Source: Bradyrhizobium agreste
Lineage (GTDB): Bacteria; Pseudomonadota; Alphaproteobacteria; Rhizobiales; Xanthobacteraceae
Direction: 5' to 3'
DNA length: 64,000 nt
NCBI RefSeq assembly: GCF_016031625.1
Contig: NZ_JACCHP010000014.1
Coordinates: 79,261 to 143,260, forward strand
Shown here: positions 8,361 through 19,790 of the stretch, piece after piece
Position numbering within the stretch: position 1 is the stretch's first letter
Layout of the letters: the number at the start of each line of letters is the position of its first letter
Notes under the pieces: generated by a model
Told to the model about the DNA's origin: nothing
The model's input: only the letters and a program-made list of their open reading frames with translations
Database searches by the model: none
Position numbers and translations under genes: made by a program

Positions 8361-10471
8361 TGCCCGATCTTTTGCTTGAACTGTTCTCGGAAGAAATCCC
8401 AGCGCGCATGCAGGCGAAGGCGGCCGATGATCTGCGCCGCATGGTCACCGACAAGCTGGTTGCCGAAGGCCTGGTCTACGAGGGCGCAAAAGCCTTCGCG
8501 ACGCCGCGGCGCCTTGCACTCACCGTGCACGGCATCCCTGCGCGCCAGCCTGATCTGAAGACCGAGCGCCGCGGCCCGAAGGTCGGCGCGCCAGATGCGG
8601 CCGTGCAGGGCTTCCTCAAGGCGACCGGATTGAAGTCGCTGGAGGAAGCAAAAATCCAGCGCGATCCCAAGGGTGATTTCTACATCGGCTTGATCGAGAA
8701 GCCTGGCCGCGACGCGATCGACGTGCTCGCGGAAATCCTGCCGGTCATCATCCGCACCTTCCCCTGGCCGAAATCGATGCGCTGGGGCGCGCGCTCCGGC
8801 AAGCCCGGCTCGCTGAACTGGGTGCGTCCGCTGCATGCGATCACCGCGACCTTCGGCCTCGAGACCGAACAGCCCGATGTCGTGAAGTTCGAGGTCGATG
8901 GCATCGAGGCGGGCCAGACCACTTACGGCCATCGCTTCCTCGCGCCCGCGCCGATCCAAGTGCGTCGCTTCGAGGACTACGAAGCCAAGCTTCTTGCCGC
9001 GAAAGTCGTGCTCGACCCCGAGCGCCGCAAGGACGCGATCCTCTCCGACGCCAAGCAGCTCGCCTTCGCGCAAGGTTTTGAGCTGGTCGAGGACCAGAAC
9101 CTGCTCGACGAGGTCGCCGGTCTCGTCGAATGGCCAATCGTGCTGATGGGCTCGTTCGAGCCGGAGTTCCTGAAGACTCCCGACGAAGTCATCCGCGCCA
9201 CCATCCGCAACAACCAGAAGTGTTTTGTGGTGCGCGACCCCAGGACGGGCAAGCTCGCCAACAAGTTCATCCTGGTCGCCAATATCGAGGCGACCGATGG
9301 TGGTGCGACCATCATCGCCGGCAACGAGCGCGTCATCCGCGCGCGGCTGTCGGATGCGAAGTTCTTCTACGAGACGGACCTCAAGACCAAGCTCGAGGAC
9401 CGGCTGGCGAAGTTCGAGCAGATCGTGTTCCACGAGAAACTGGGAACGCAGGCGGAGCGCATCAAGCGCATCGAGCGCCTCGCCGCAGAGATCGCCCCGC
9501 TGGTCGGCGCCGACGTTGGCAAGGCCACGCGCGCGGCGCATCTCGCCAAGGCGGATTTGCTGACCGAAGTCGTCGGCGAATTCCCGGAAGTGCAGGGCCT
9601 GATGGGCAAGTACTATGCGCTGGCGCAAGGCGAGGACGCCTCCGTCGCCGCGGCCTGCGAGGAGCACTACAAGCCGCAAGGGCCTGCCGATCGTGTGCCG
9701 ACCGATCCGGTCAGTGTTGCCGTGGCGCTCGCGGACAAGATCGATACGCTCGTTGGATTCTGGGCGATTGACGAAAAGCCAACGGGATCGAAGGACCCGT
9801 ATGCGCTGCGCCGTGCGGCGTTGGGTGTGATCCGGGTCGTGCTCGACAATCAAATTAAGATCAGTTTGCGAGAAGTCGCTAGGGAGCATCTGGAGCGCTC
9901 ATACGGGAAGCAATATTTGGAAGTTGCCGAGAAGCTCGACGATCTGATGGTCTTCTTCGAAGACCGTCTTAAGGTCCAGTTGCGCGATCAGAGGGCACGT
10001 TACGATCTTGTTGACGCAGTGCTCAACTCCGGGTCGTTGGTACAAGGGCATCCTCTGGTCGTGATCGTCCGGCGCGTCGAGGCGCTGGGCAAGTTCCTCG
10101 ACTCTGACGACGGCAAAAACCTACTTGCCGGCACCAAGCGCGCCAGCAACATCCTCTCGATCGAGGAGAAAAAGGACAAGCGCTTGTATCATGGCGCACC
10201 AAATGCTGCGCTTTACAATCTTGACGAGGAGAAGGCGCTGGCCGAGGCGATCGACGAGGTGCAGGTTGAAGCCAGTGCCGCCGTCGCAAAGGAAGACTTC
10301 GCCGCTGCGATGAGCGCGATGGCAAAGCTGCGTCCGCCGGTCGATGCGTTCTTCGACAAGGTCCGCGTCAACGACGACGATCCGAAGGTGCGCGAGAACC
10401 GCCTGAAGCTCCTCAACGAAATCCGCAGCGCCACGCGCGCGGTGGCCGATTTCTCGAAGATCCAGGATTGA
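8360..10471 (+). CDS. glyS: Glycyl-tRNA synthetase beta subunit
   Basis: Beta subunit, 703 residues, needed for tRNA binding and full activity of glycyl-tRNA synthetase. It begins MPDLLLELFSEEIPARMQAK, typical for GlyS, and has ATPRRLALTVHGI, the SMRWG block, an HD-type central region and a C-terminal anticodon-binding helical part ending near KLLNEIRSATRAVADFSKIQ. Length is normal (about 690-700). Roughly bases 9840-10020 are only about 50 percent GC and use codons rare in the rest of the gene (ATT, TTG, CTT, AGG), while the flanks are well over 60 percent; the reading frame stays intact. A repeat follows the stop. Confidence 0.97.
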   Translation: MPDLLLELFSEEIPARMQAKAADDLRRMVTDKLVAEGLVYEGAKAFATPRRLALTVHGIPARQPDLKTERRGPKVGAPDAAVQGFLKATGLKSLEEAKIQRDPKGDFYIGLIEKPGRDAIDVLAEILPVIIRTFPWPKSMRWGARSGKPGSLNWVRPLHAITATFGLETEQPDVVKFEVDGIEAGQTTYGHRFLAPAPIQVRRFEDYEAKLLAAKVVLDPERRKDAILSDAKQLAFAQGFELVEDQNLLDEVAGLVEWPIVLMGSFEPEFLKTPDEVIRATIRNNQKCFVVRDPRTGKLANKFILVANIEATDGGATIIAGNERVIRARLSDAKFFYETDLKTKLEDRLAKFEQIVFHEKLGTQAERIKRIERLAAEIAPLVGADVGKATRAAHLAKADLLTEVVGEFPEVQGLMGKYYALAQGEDASVAAACEEHYKPQGPADRVPTDPVSVAVALADKIDTLVGFWAIDEKPTGSKDPYALRRAALGVIRVVLDNQIKISLREVAREHLERSYGKQYLEVAEKLDDLMVFFEDRLKVQLRDQRARYDLVDAVLNSGSLVQGHPLVVIVRRVEALGKFLDSDDGKNLLAGTKRASNILSIEEKKDKRLYHGAPNAALYNLDEEKALAEAIDEVQVEASAAVAKEDFAAAMSAMAKLRPPVDAFFDKVRVNDDDPKVRENRLKLLNEIRSATRAVADFSKIQD

Positions 10472-10497
10472 GGCGCGGCCGCGCAACAAGCACCACC

Positions 10498-10603
10498 GTC
10501 ATTCCGGGGCGCGCCACCTGGCGCGAGCCCGGAATCCATTTCTCCTCATGACGCGCGGCACGATGGATTCCGGGTTCGCGCTTTCGCGCGCCCCGGAATG
10601 ACA
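10498..10603. repeat. Palindromic dispersed element, family C, copy 2
   Basis: Outer arms CGTCATTCCGGGGCGCG / CGCGCCCCGGAATGACA and inner CCCGGAATCCAT / ATGGATTCCGGG. It sits just after the glyS stop, where the hairpin could also shape the 3-prime end of the glyQS transcript. Confidence 0.85.
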
Positions 10604-10607
10604 GAAC

Positions 10608-10646
10608 AAAAAAGCCCCGCCCGGCGGGGGGAGGACCGGGCGGGGC
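10608..10646 (-). terminator. Rho-independent terminator of the DUF1236 gene
   Basis: On the minus strand a perfect 11-bp stem GCCCCGCCCGG / CCGGGCGGGGC (11-base loop) is followed by six T residues (A run 10608-10613 on the plus strand). It lies about 75 bases past the stop of the DUF1236 gene at 10720. Confidence 0.8.
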
Positions 10647-10719
10647 CTGATGTCCGATTTAACACTGCTCGCGCCAGCCTGATGTGACGCGCCGGACATC
10701 GAATGCAGTGGCAGCGTTC

Positions 10720-11073
10720 TTAGTCCAGCACCTCGACGATGCGGCGCGAGCGCGGCTCGACCAGCACGGTCTCGCCGTTCACGACGGTGTAGCGATAGGT
10801 CGTGGCGCCGAAACGTTGCGGCACGTCATAATAGGTAATGCCTGCCTCGGGTAAGGTCGTGCCGACCACCACGCGATCCGGAATGCGGAAGGCTGGCACG
10901 CGTTGTTCGATGACATATTCGCGAAAAGCCGGCCGCTGTTCGACGGCAATGGTCGGCGCGCCGTCGACGATGGCGGGCGCGCGTCCGATCGTGACATCGC
11001 TTTGCGCCTGCGCCGCAAGGGGCGCGCCAGTCGCGGCCGCAAGCGCTGCGAGAGCAAAAATCCTGTTCCGCAT
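10720..11073 (-). CDS. DUF1236 domain exported protein
   Basis: A 117-residue protein with a clear Sec signal (MRNRIFALAALAAATGAPLA, cleavage likely after AAQA) and a C-terminal DUF1236 domain: YVIEQRVPAFRIPDRVVVGT, LPEAGITYYDVP, YRYTVVNGETVLVEPRSRRI. DUF1236 proteins are common in rhizobia, periplasmic and of unknown function. I chose ATG 11073, preceded by AAGGAG at a good distance; an upstream in-frame start would bury the signal peptide. A strong terminator follows. Confidence 0.88.
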   Translation of the reverse strand: MRNRIFALAALAAATGAPLAAQAQSDVTIGRAPAIVDGAPTIAVEQRPAFREYVIEQRVPAFRIPDRVVVGTTLPEAGITYYDVPQRFGATTYRYTVVNGETVLVEPRSRRIVEVLD

Positions 11074-11275
11074 GGACAACTCCTTCGACGTGATTCTTCG
11101 GCCCAATGCGTTGCCCGCCGCCAATGTTCCGGGAAAAGGCCTGCCGTAACAGCGGCAATTTCGGGCAGTTTTCGTGAGGCCGGGAACTCGCAGCAGGTCT
11201 TGCGCATCTCTACTCCCGGAACCCAGCCGGTTATGATCCGCGCGCGATTCGCCTCACCTCACAGAAAGATAATTC

Positions 11276-11431
11276 ATGCACATCACCGTCGCCCACATTT
11301 CGCCGATCCTGTCGTTGATTGCGGGCGTGCTCATCCTGATCATGCCGCGGCTTCTCAACCTCATCGTCGCGATCTTCCTCATCGTCAACGGCGCGATCGG
11401 GCTCGGGCTCCTGAAGTGGCTCCGCTTCTAG
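11276..11431 (+). CDS. DUF3096 small membrane protein
   Basis: A 51-residue protein, almost entirely hydrophobic: MHITVAHISPILSLIAGVLI, an MPRLLN turn, then LIVAIFLIVNGAIGLGLL and a basic end KWLRF. This is the two-helix hairpin of DUF3096, a family of tiny inner-membrane proteins with no known role. AGAAAGAT precedes the ATG. It stands alone between the DUF1236 gene and ppdK. Confidence 0.8.
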   Translation: MHITVAHISPILSLIAGVLILIMPRLLNLIVAIFLIVNGAIGLGLLKWLRF

Positions 11432-11527
11432 GCGTTCACTTTTCGGAACAGTCCGTCTTGCGCGGGCCCGCCCAAAATGGTGTAAGGCCCGCGATTTCCC
11501 ATTCCTCTCGCAGGTTGTGTGCAAGCT

Positions 11528-14455
<2,928 letters not shown>

Positions 14456-14479
14456 GCCGAAGCACAGATACGGAGTTTG

Positions 14480-14513
14480 AAAGAGGCGGGGTCCGGCCCC
14501 GCCTCTTTTATTT
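14480..14513 (+). terminator. Rho-independent terminator of ppdK
   Basis: Perfect 12-bp stem AAAGAGGCGGGG / CCCCGCCTCTTT with a 5-base loop TCCGG, followed by TATTT, 25 bases past the ppdK stop. The reverse strand also gives a T-rich flank, so it may serve the convergent MFS gene too. Confidence 0.88.
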
Positions 14514-14551
14514 CAGCTCTTCGCAATACGGGCTGGGGCGCGCAGCGCCGC

Positions 14552-15826
14552 TCACATCATCCCGGTCTCGTCCTCCTCGGCCTGCCCGATCAGCGCCGCG
14601 CTCGCCACCGCCTCGCGGCGGGGCACGACGAACATCATCACGCAGGCGCAAAGGATCGAGATCGCGAGCACCGCTGAGGTCAGCGGCAGCGTCGTTGCGG
14701 AGTGGCCGCCGAGATAGGCGCCGAACTGCGACATCAGTGCGCCAATGCCTTGCTGCAGGAAGCCCATCGCTCCCGAGGCGGTGCCGGCCGCTTCGGGACG
14801 GATGCTGATGGCGCCTGCGGCGGAATTCGCCATCACGAAGGCGTTGCCGGCCATCACGATCATCTGGGTGCCGAACAGCCAGGCGGGCGCCTCGTTCCAG
14901 CCGGCGAAGCTCCAGAGCAGGTTCGCAAGACTGCCGCAGAGCTGCAGGGCGAGCCCGAACCAGATCAGCTTCTCCAGCGAATGGCGCGGCGCAAAGCGCA
15001 CGCAGAGCAGATTGCCGACCAGAAACGCAAAGCCCGTGGTCGCGAACCAGGCGCCGTATTCGGCGCTGCTGCGGCCCATCTGCGTCACCACGATGTAGGG
15101 CCCGCCGCCGGCAAAGGTGAAGATGATCTGGGACGCGAGCACCTGGCACATCACATAGCCGACGAAGGCGCGATTGCGGATCAGCATGCCGAGATCGCCG
15201 CGAAAGCCGCTGCCGGCGGCACGGCTGCGGCGGGTCTCAGGCAGCGCCAAGGCGATCCCGACGGCAACGACGATGGCCGCGACGGTGATGGCGTAGAAGA
15301 TCGCGCGCCAGCCCAACGCGGTCTCGATCAGGCCGCCGGTGAGCGGCGAGACCATCTGCCCGATCATCAGCGCCGCGACCACGAGGCTGATCATCGAGGC
15401 GACGCGGTCGCGCTCGTAGATGTCGCGGATGATGGCCCGGCTGATCACCATGCCGGATGCGCCGCCGAGCGCCTGGAAGAAGCGTGCGGCGATCAATTGC
15501 GGCAGGGTCTCGGCAAAAATGCAGGCGCCGCTGGCAACCACCATAAGCGCCAGTCCCCCCAGCAGCACCGGACGGCGGCCGAACCGGTCAGACAGCGGAC
15601 CCATGATCAGCTGCGACAGCGCGATGCCGACCATGTAGAGCGACACCGTCATCTGCGCCACCGAGATGTCGCTGCCGAACGTCGTCGCCAGCACGGGCAG
15701 CGCCGGAACCAGGATGTAGAGCGAGATCGGCGCGACCCCGGTCATCACGACCAGCAGCAGCAACACCAGACGAGACGTCGCGATGTTGCTGGCCATTTCC
15801 GGCGGCTTGCTGATCATGCCGTGCAT
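14552..15826 (-). CDS. Bcr/CflA-type multidrug efflux MFS transporter
   Basis: A 424-residue major facilitator with about 12 membrane segments. The N-terminal SLYILVPALPVLATTFGSDI, the loop GPLSDRFGRRPVLLGGL (MFS motif A) and ARFFQALGGASGMVISRAII are characteristic of the Bcr/CflA drug-resistance subfamily (DHA1), which uses proton antiport. Substrate is unknown; bicyclomycin, chloramphenicol or sulfonamide export are known in relatives. Start may be the ATG at 15826 or 15817. It converges on ppdK. Confidence 0.88.
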   Translation of the reverse strand: MHGMISKPPEMASNIATSRLVLLLLVVMTGVAPISLYILVPALPVLATTFGSDISVAQMTVSLYMVGIALSQLIMGPLSDRFGRRPVLLGGLALMVVASGACIFAETLPQLIAARFFQALGGASGMVISRAIIRDIYERDRVASMISLVVAALMIGQMVSPLTGGLIETALGWRAIFYAITVAAIVVAVGIALALPETRRSRAAGSGFRGDLGMLIRNRAFVGYVMCQVLASQIIFTFAGGGPYIVVTQMGRSSAEYGAWFATTGFAFLVGNLLCVRFAPRHSLEKLIWFGLALQLCGSLANLLWSFAGWNEAPAWLFGTQMIVMAGNAFVMANSAAGAISIRPEAAGTASGAMGFLQQGIGALMSQFGAYLGGHSATTLPLTSAVLAISILCACVMMFVVPRREAVASAALIGQAEEDETGMM

Positions 15827-15916
15827 CGCCGGACACTAGCTGCATCGCGTCACGAGCGAATACGCTCATTTCGGCATACGGCTATGCGCGAGGCGTCAAG
15901 CCGTCTTTTGACGGAT

Positions 15917-17746
15917 CTAGAGCTTCAGCTCCGCCGTGGCCTGATCGAGCCAGGCCTTCGTCGCCTCGTCCAGCGCCGGCCGCACGTCGTTCCTGACGCG
16001 CGCATGATAGGCGTTCAGCCAATCGAGCTCGTCGCGGCTCAGCATCGCGACATCGATCAGGCGGCGGTCGATCGGCGCCAAGGTCAGCGTCTCGAACGCG
16101 TTCATCGGCTTCTCGGCGCCCTTGATCTCGGCGGCGACGACCAGCTCGAGATTCTCGATGCGGATGCCGAAGCCGTCGGTCTTGTAATAGCCGGGCTCGT
16201 TGGACAGGATCATGCCGCGCTTCAGCGGCGTGGTGCCGAGCTTCGAAATGCGCGCCGGCCCCTCATGCACCGAGAGATAGCTGCCGACGCCGTGGCCGGT
16301 GCCGTGCTCGAAATCGAGCCCGGCGGCCCAGAGATATTGCCGCGCCAGCGTGTCGAGTTGCGCGCCCGTGGTGCCGTCCGGAAAGACGGCGCGCGCGATC
16401 GCGATGTGGCCGCGCAGAACGCGGGTGAAGCGGTCACGCATCTCATCCGTCGGCTTGCCCACCGCCATGGTGCGCGTGACGTCGGTGGTGCCGTCTTCAT
16501 ATTGCGCGCCGGAATCGATCAACAGGAGATCGCCGGGCGCGATCCGCCGGTTGCTCTTGCGGCTGACGCGGTAATGCACGATGGCGCCGTTCGGGCCGGT
16601 GCCGGAGATGGTCGGGAACGAGACGTCCTTGAGCGCGCCGGTGTCGCGGCGGAAGGTTTCCAGCGCCTCGACCGCGTCGATCTCGGTGAGCTTGCCGCTT
16701 GGCGCTTCGCGATCGATCCATGCGAGGAAGCGCGCCAGCGCCACGGCGTCGCGCACGTGAGCCGTCTTGGTGCCCTTGATCTCGGTCGCGTTCTTGACCG
16801 CCTTGAGCAGTGCAACCGGATCGCTGCCGCGCACCGGCTTGCCGCCGGCGGCCGTGATCAGCCGGCTGAGTGCGTCGGCCGCGGTGGCGTTGTCGAGCGC
16901 GATCGATCCACCAGTCTTGGCCAGCGCCATCAGCGTCGGCGCCATGGCGTCGGGTTCGCGCACGTCGGCGGACTGCTCGAGATGGTCGCGTGTGAGGTTG
17001 GAGAGCTTGCGGTGGTCGATGAAGATGGTGGGACGGCCGTCCTTCGGCACCAGCGCGTAGGACAGCGGCAGCGGCGTATGGGCGACGTCGGCGCCGCGGA
17101 TGTTGAAGGTCCAGGCCACGGCGTGGCTGTCCGACAGCACCAGCGCATCGGTGCCGAGCTTGGCGATCTCGGCCCTGATCTGCGTCAGTTTCTCCGCTTC
17201 AGTGAGACCGGCATGCTGGAGGCTGTGCACCGCGACCGGGGCGAGCGGCGGCTGTGGCCGGTCCTGCCAGACTGCATCGATCGGATTGCTGTCGACGGCG
17301 ACCAACTCGGCGCCGGCCTTGGCGCAGGCTGCGGACAGCCGCTCGGCTGCCGAAAAAGTGTGCAGCCAAGGATCAAATCCGAGGCGGTCGCCGGCCTTCA
17401 GATGCGCCGCCACCCAGCTCTCCGGCGGCGGGTCGATCAGCGCTTCCACCGCCCACGCCTTGACGTCGACCTGCTTGGCCGCTTGCAGCGTGTAGCGCCC
17501 GTCGACGAACAGCGCAGCCTCATGCGGCAGAACCACGGCTAGTCCCGCCGAGCCGGTAAAGCCGGTCAGCCAGGCGAGCCGCTCTTCCGATGGCGGCACG
17601 TATTCGTTCTGCTGCTGATCGGCACGTGGCACGACGAAGCCGGTCAACTTGCGACGGGCAAGCTCTTCGCGAAGTGCGGCCAGTCGTGCCGCCAACGCGA
17701 CGCCGGCCTCCGGCTCCTCGAATGTCTGGAAGTGCGCTTCGAACAT
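15917..17746 (-). CDS. pepP: Xaa-Pro aminopeptidase (M24B, aminopeptidase P)
   Basis: A 609-residue M24B metallopeptidase that removes the N-terminal residue from peptides with proline in second position. All five metal ligands of the pita-bread fold are seen: D411 (LLIDSGAQY), D422 (GTTDVTRT), H485 (GTGHGVGSYLSVHEG), E517 (LSNEPGYY) and E531 (IRIENLE). Two N-terminal creatinase-like domains (residues about 15-315) precede it, as in the long, eukaryote-like APP form rather than the 440-residue E. coli PepP. Cytoplasmic, monocistronic. Confidence 0.94.
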   Translation of the reverse strand: MFEAHFQTFEEPEAGVALAARLAALREELARRKLTGFVVPRADQQQNEYVPPSEERLAWLTGFTGSAGLAVVLPHEAALFVDGRYTLQAAKQVDVKAWAVEALIDPPPESWVAAHLKAGDRLGFDPWLHTFSAAERLSAACAKAGAELVAVDSNPIDAVWQDRPQPPLAPVAVHSLQHAGLTEAEKLTQIRAEIAKLGTDALVLSDSHAVAWTFNIRGADVAHTPLPLSYALVPKDGRPTIFIDHRKLSNLTRDHLEQSADVREPDAMAPTLMALAKTGGSIALDNATAADALSRLITAAGGKPVRGSDPVALLKAVKNATEIKGTKTAHVRDAVALARFLAWIDREAPSGKLTEIDAVEALETFRRDTGALKDVSFPTISGTGPNGAIVHYRVSRKSNRRIAPGDLLLIDSGAQYEDGTTDVTRTMAVGKPTDEMRDRFTRVLRGHIAIARAVFPDGTTGAQLDTLARQYLWAAGLDFEHGTGHGVGSYLSVHEGPARISKLGTTPLKRGMILSNEPGYYKTDGFGIRIENLELVVAAEIKGAEKPMNAFETLTLAPIDRRLIDVAMLSRDELDWLNAYHARVRNDVRPALDEATKAWLDQATAELKL

Positions 17747-17932
17747 GGTGGATCACTTTAGGATCATGGGGATCAGTCCGCAATCTAGACGCATTTGCGT
17801 CGCATCTGGCATGGACTGTGCTTGAATAGTTCCATTCGAATTGAGTGAAGTAAAGGATGCGGCAGTTGCGCTTCGTCCGGATAACAGGGAAATTCGAGCA
17901 GGTGGTTCATCTCAACGGCGAGGGGACACACG

Positions 17933-18112
17933 ATGCCAGCGTTCACCTTTGAGAAGATTTCGCCGCCGGCGCGCCGCGCCCCGACGGCGGCAGTACCGAA
18001 GAAGCCGCGCGGCCTCATCAGCCAGATGATCGACCGTTTCGCCGAGCGCCGCGCCAGGCGCGCTTTGCAGGGGCAGGGCGCGTCACGCCGCGATGAGAAG
18101 CCGAGGGAATAA
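17933..18112 (+). CDS. Small basic protein, 59 aa
   Basis: A 59-residue frame starting MPAFTFEKISPPARRAPTAA, with a proline/alanine-rich linker and an arginine-rich helix (QMIDRFAERRARRALQGQGA), ending DEKPRE. AGGGGA lies 8 bases before the ATG. The net charge is strongly positive, so nucleic acid binding is possible but unproven. It is divergent from pepP. I do not recognise a named family. Confidence 0.6.
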   Translation: MPAFTFEKISPPARRAPTAAVPKKPRGLISQMIDRFAERRARRALQGQGASRRDEKPRE

Positions 18113-18132
18113 TGCGGCGCGGGTTGGCATTT

Positions 18133-18273
18133 CACCTCTCCCCGCTTGCGGGGAGAGGTCGGACCGCATCGCAGATGCGATCCGGGTGAGGGGGTACAGG
18201 TCTCTCGACGATCTCGCGTGTGGAGAGAGGCCCCTCACCCCAACCCTCTCCCCGTAAGAACGGGGCGAGGGAG
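18133..18273. repeat. Palindromic dispersed element, family F, copy 1
   Basis: Starts with the hairpin CACCTCTCCCCGC-TTGC-GGGGAGAGGT and ends with CCCTCTCCCCGTA / ACGGGGCGAGGG, with CCGGGTGAGGGG / CCCCTCACCC between. The same plan recurs at 31963-32080 and 40876-41008. It fills the gap between the 59-aa gene and prmA. Confidence 0.85.
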
Positions 18274-18296
18274 CGCACCGCCACCTTGGACGCGCT

Positions 18297-19184
18297 TTAC
18301 CTCACCTTCCGCAACAACAAGCTGCTCCATCCCTCGATGCGCAGATGCTTCACCGGCACGAGGCCGCGGGCACGGTAGGCGGCGATCACGGCGGGCGCCT
18401 GGTGCGTCAAGAGGCCGGAGAGGATGACGCGAGCGCCAGGCGCAAGGTGCCGCACCATCGGGCTCGCCAATTGCCGCAACGGATTGGCAAGGATATTTGC
18501 GAGCACCAGGTCGAACGGGCCTCTACGCGCAAAATCCGGCGCGGCAAAGCCGGTCGCGCGGATGACCCGCACATGATTGCCAACTTCGTTCAGCGTGGCG
18601 TTCTCAGCCGCCACCCGTACCGATGGCGGATCGATGTCGGAGGCCAGCACCGCGCGATGCAGCACCTTCGCCGCCGCGATCGCCAGCACGCCTGTGCCGG
18701 TGCCGAGATCGAGCAGATTCCTAGGGCGGGAACTCTTCAGGACATGGTCAAGCAGAAGTAAACAGCCGCGCGTCGTGCCATGGTGACCGGTGCCGAAGGC
18801 GAGCGCCGCCTCGATCTCGATGGCGAGCTTGTTCGGCGCCACACGGTCACGATCGTGGCTGCCGTGCACGACGAAGCGGCCCGCCGGCACCGGGACGAGA
18901 TCTTCGAGGCTGGCCTTGACCCAGTCCTTGGCTTCGACGGTGTCGAAGACGAGCGTCGCCGCGATCTCATTTCCTGCTGAAGTTGCAACGAGTTCGCGCA
19001 GCCATGCCTGATCCGGCGCATCGGCGAAATGCAGCGTGACGTCCCATCGTCCGTCAGGCCGTTCGAAGGCGGCAACTGCCGCGTCGCCGTCGAAAAACAC
19101 CTCGGTGAGCACGTCGACGACGCGCTTGGCGTCGACTTCGCTGCCGATCGAGAAGCTGGCGCGATGGGTGGGGGAAAGCTGCAT
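18297..19184 (-). CDS. prmA: Ribosomal protein L11 methyltransferase
   Basis: A 295-residue enzyme that trimethylates ribosomal protein L11 using SAM. The N-terminal L11-binding domain is followed by the PrmA motifs FGTGHHGTTRGCLLLLDHVL, the SAM site NLLDLGTGTGVLAIAAAK (near residue 165) and LVLANILANPLRQLA. I chose ATG 19184 (MQLSPTHRASFSIG), giving a length close to E. coli PrmA (293); an in-frame GTG at 19250 would add 22 atypical residues. Monocistronic, divergent from the Flp pilin gene. Confidence 0.92.
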   Translation of the reverse strand: MQLSPTHRASFSIGSEVDAKRVVDVLTEVFFDGDAAVAAFERPDGRWDVTLHFADAPDQAWLRELVATSAGNEIAATLVFDTVEAKDWVKASLEDLVPVPAGRFVVHGSHDRDRVAPNKLAIEIEAALAFGTGHHGTTRGCLLLLDHVLKSSRPRNLLDLGTGTGVLAIAAAKVLHRAVLASDIDPPSVRVAAENATLNEVGNHVRVIRATGFAAPDFARRGPFDLVLANILANPLRQLASPMVRHLAPGARVILSGLLTHQAPAVIAAYRARGLVPVKHLRIEGWSSLLLRKVR

Positions 19185-19336
19185 CAGGGGTCCGTTCAGT
19201 GCAATTTTTGGAACTTTTGGTGCCAAGTTTCCCGACAAGTTAAGGTTCACGCGTTAACGCGCCTGTAGCGTGTGCCACGTATATTTTCGGATGCATAAGC
19301 CAACCAACGCATCTTGGAATTGAACGGAGGCGAGCC

Positions 19337-19501
19337 TTGAAGCGCATGATTCAAAAGTTCTGGTCGGACGAGTCCGGTGCAACCGCGATCGAATACGGCC
19401 TGATCGCCGCGGGTATCGCCCTGGCGATCATCACCGTGGTGAACGGCCTCGGCACCACCATGAACGAGAAGTTCACGTCGATTAGCACCTCCTTGAAGTA
19501 A
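19337..19501 (+). CDS. Flp family type IVb pilin
   Basis: A 54-residue prepilin read from TTG 19337, with GGAGG 6 bases upstream; an ATG three codons later is the alternative. It has the Flp signature: a short charged leader (KRMIQKFWSDESG) followed by ATAIEYGLIAAGIALAIITV, with cleavage by a TadV-type prepilin peptidase expected right after the glycine, and the +5 glutamate. The mature subunit would form Tad/Flp adhesive pili. No tad assembly or prepilin peptidase genes are in the window, so it is an unlinked pilin copy. Confidence 0.93.
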   Translation: MKRMIQKFWSDESGATAIEYGLIAAGIALAIITVVNGLGTTMNEKFTSISTSLK

Positions 19502-19556
19502 TTTCCGCCGGCTTCTCCCAGCGGGGGCTATTTTCTTCAAAGGCTATTCCTGATCA

Positions 19557-19596
19557 CCGCCCGCTGGGGATTCCCCCGGCGGGCGGGGTCGTTTTT
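19557..19596 (+). terminator. Rho-independent terminator of the flp gene
   Basis: A 13-bp stem CCGCCCGCTGGGG / CCCCGGCGGGCGG (one wobble pair) then GGTCGTTTTT, about 55 bases past the pilin stop. Confidence 0.75.
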
Positions 19597-19748
19597 GCCG
19601 CCCGACTTCACAGCTTATCCCCCGGCTTGTCCCGTCCCTGTCTACCACTTTTCCCGTGATCGCCCCGCCGATTGTCCACCGGCTTTCCCCAGGATCGCTA
19701 CCGGCCCTCTCGCCGAAGCATCCCCGGCCGGTCACAGACCTTTCGACA

Positions 19749-19790
19749 GCCTGTCCACAGCCAATCCACAGCCCTATCCACGGCTTCCGA
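19749..19790. repeat. Short tandem DnaA-box-like repeats
   Basis: Three near-identical units spaced 11 bp apart: TGTCCACAGCC, AATCCACAGCC, TATCCACGGC. Each resembles a DnaA box (TTATCCACA) at about 7 of 9 positions. Related words (TTATCCCC, TGTCCACCGG, TTTCCCCAGG) occur in the preceding 130 bases. It overlaps the end of the oxidoreductase gene. Function as a DnaA site is speculative. Confidence 0.4.

Noticed and set aside
14702..17542. A 946-codon plus-strand frame opposite the MFS and aminopeptidase genes
   Set aside because: Composition is typical of antisense shadow (long His/Arg/Asp-rich runs), and both opposing genes have full family motifs.
18133..18273. Could the repeated inverted segments be a CRISPR array?
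   Set aside because: The repeats are palindromic, single per site and not separated by equal spacers; no cas genes are present.
19240..19257. Two TTAA words upstream of the Flp gene, like a CtrA site
   Set aside because: Spacing is 10 bases rather than the 7 of the full CtrA motif, so it is not a convincing site.
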